DNA of 15,607 nt from Candidatus Zixiibacteriota bacterium (GTDB lineage Bacteria > Zixibacteria > MSB-5A5 > GN15 > FEB-12), in contig JAGLXI010000175.1 of assembly GCA_023132995.1 (NCBI GenBank), forward strand, positions 1 to 15,607, read 5' to 3'. Positions 14,506 to 15,607 of this stretch are shown one piece after another. The notes below the pieces were generated by a model. The model did no database searches and had not been told where the DNA came from. It worked only from the letters and a program-made list of their open reading frames with translations. Numbering within the stretch: position 1 is the stretch's first letter; each line of letters begins with the position of its first letter. The translations under genes and the position numbers were made by a program.

Positions 14506-15607
14506 CACGCCGCACGAAGAACCTGGTTCTCATCCCGGCCGTTGTCGTCGCTCTCGCGGTGTGTGTTTCGACTGCAAGGGCGCAGAGATCTGTCTTTGGG
14601 AAGCATGACATATCAACCCTCCTTGCCACCGCCGAAAAGACGTTCAACCTCCATGAAGAAGATGCCGTCCTGTTATTCGACCATCAGGAGTCGCACTGGC
14701 TTCCCGACGGATGTTTGGTAAGACATATCCATCGTATCATCTGGATCAACACCAATGTCGGCATGCGCCGGTATGGAGATCATCGCATCCCGTACGATGA
14801 TGCTCACTGCACATTGAAGGTTGTCACGGTGCGCACCTGGCGCGATGATCAATGGTGGGAAACCGGCCCGACCGGTATTGTCAACACGCTTCCGCGCGCG
14901 CTTAACCACGCGTACGATTACACCAATATGCGGGAAATGATGTTGCTCCATAACGGCATCGAGGGACCCTGCATCCTCGAGATCGCCTATTCCATTGAAG
15001 ACAGAGAGCCGTTCCGCCGGGGTGCGGAAGGGCTCTGGACATTTGCCCGCGATGAGCCGGCGGTGCAATCCTGGTTTACGCTCGGGCTACCGACCGGACA
15101 ACCGCTCCATGTGTCTGTTTCGGAGGGTGTCCCTGAGGCGGAGAAGAAGACCGATCGGGAACGGGGACTGGACGTCTATTCGTGGAAGATGGGGCCGATC
15201 AATGCCATCCCGCGTCCGCGCACCGATGATCCGGCAGCGCATGTTCCGCACATTGCCTGGTCGACCTGGGACAGTTGGGAAGATTATGGCGATTACCTGG
15301 GCCGTGTTTTCACATCTGCAATGACGATTGACGAACCCCTCGGGAAATGTCTGGATTCGCTTATGGAAGACGCCCGTACTGACGGTGAGAAGGCTGATCT
15401 CATAGCCGGCTTCATTGATGACAGAACCTCGTTCGTGCGCTACCCGGAGCGTTACTGGCGGTCCAACCCGCGCGAGGCCGCCCGTACCTACGCCACTGCG
15501 TATGGGCATCGCCTGGATCGCGCCGTGCTGGCCTCAGCACTGTTTCGGGAGGCAGGACTCCGGGCAGACCCGGTGTTCCTTGGCCGGGGTTACGACGCTG
15601 TCGATGA
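14502..15607 (+). CDS. secreted DUF3857-type protein with degenerate transglutaminase motif, C-terminus beyond the window
   Basis: The ATG overlaps the upstream stop by 4 nt (ATGA), so translation is probably coupled. The frame is open for 368 codons to the window edge. A basic N-terminus plus hydrophobic stretch ending STARAQ (about 1-28) is a signal peptide. Residues 55-250 match a DUF3857-like domain (RHIHRIIWINTNVG, ILEIAYSIEDREP). The following region aligns by pattern with the transglutaminase core of the upstream protein. Where that protein has GVCKDIAGMLVTMMRAADM, this one has GHRLDRAVLASALFREAGL, so the catalytic Cys appears replaced by Arg (R337) while the Asp two residues on and the helix are kept. 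The His/Asp part lies beyond the window. It is probably a non-catalytic paralogue acting as a binding or regulatory partner. The alignment was made by eye. Confidence 0.85.
   Translation, partial: MTRRTKNLVLIPAVVVALAVCVSTARAQRSVFGKHDISTLLATAEKTFNLHEEDAVLLFDHQESHWLPDGCLVRHIHRIIWINTNVGMRRYGDHRIPYDDAHCTLKVVTVRTWRDDQWWETGPTGIVNTLPRALNHAYDYTNMREMMLLHNGIEGPCILEIAYSIEDREPFRRGAEGLWTFARDEPAVQSWFTLGLPTGQPLHVSVSEGVPEAEKKTDRERGLDVYSWKMGPINAIPRPRTDDPAAHVPHIAWSTWDSWEDYGDYLGRVFTSAMTIDEPLGKCLDSLMEDARTDGEKADLIAGFIDDRTSFVRYPERYWRSNPREAARTYATAYGHRLDRAVLASALFREAGLRADPVFLGRGYDAVD

Overview
The window looks like a piece of a bacterial chromosome from the FCB group or a neighbouring candidate phylum; Zixibacteria- or KSB1-like lineages would fit. 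This is an inference. The main clue is a secreted protease that ends in an NYPNPFNP-type C-terminal domain of the type IX secretion sorting kind. A PknB-type kinase fused to a TolB-like domain and a very long TPR array, and YCF48/BNR-type lipoproteins, point the same way. No rRNA, tRNA, CRISPR array, insertion sequence or attachment site was seen.

Left part (1-2106): the minus strand carries the N-terminal 205 residues of a BNR/YCF48-repeat lipoprotein, cut by the window edge, behind a near-consensus sigma-70 promoter. It also carries a 64-residue charged small protein with a strong ribosome binding site. Diverging from these on the plus strand is a 206-residue protein I do not recognise, closed by a strong intrinsic terminator.

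Middle part (2107-7839): all on the plus strand. An HD-GYP cyclic-di-GMP phosphodiesterase has a possible FliA-type promoter. It is followed by a RidA-family enamine/imine deaminase. A 428-base non-coding stretch then holds a strong inverted repeat and a TATAAT box. After it comes a 1203-residue secreted subtilisin-like protease with four PKD domains and a sorting-type C-terminus, ended by an intrinsic terminator.

Right part (7840-15607): a tightly packed plus-strand operon. The first gene encodes a 1301-residue membrane-spanning Ser/Thr kinase with TolB-like and TPR regions. A 159-residue reading frame overlaps it by 1 nt; it has the extreme N-terminus of a second such kinase joined directly to a TPR tail, with the catalytic domain missing. 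Next is a secreted DUF3857/transglutaminase-like protein with an intact Cys-His-Asp triad. Last is a second secreted DUF3857-type protein, overlapping by 4 nt and cut by the window end, which appears to have lost the catalytic Cys. The layout suggests a cytoplasmic kinase with a large extracytoplasmic TPR platform, co-expressed with a catalytic and a seemingly non-catalytic transglutaminase-fold partner. This is the best candidate for an undescribed system in the window, but no function has been shown.
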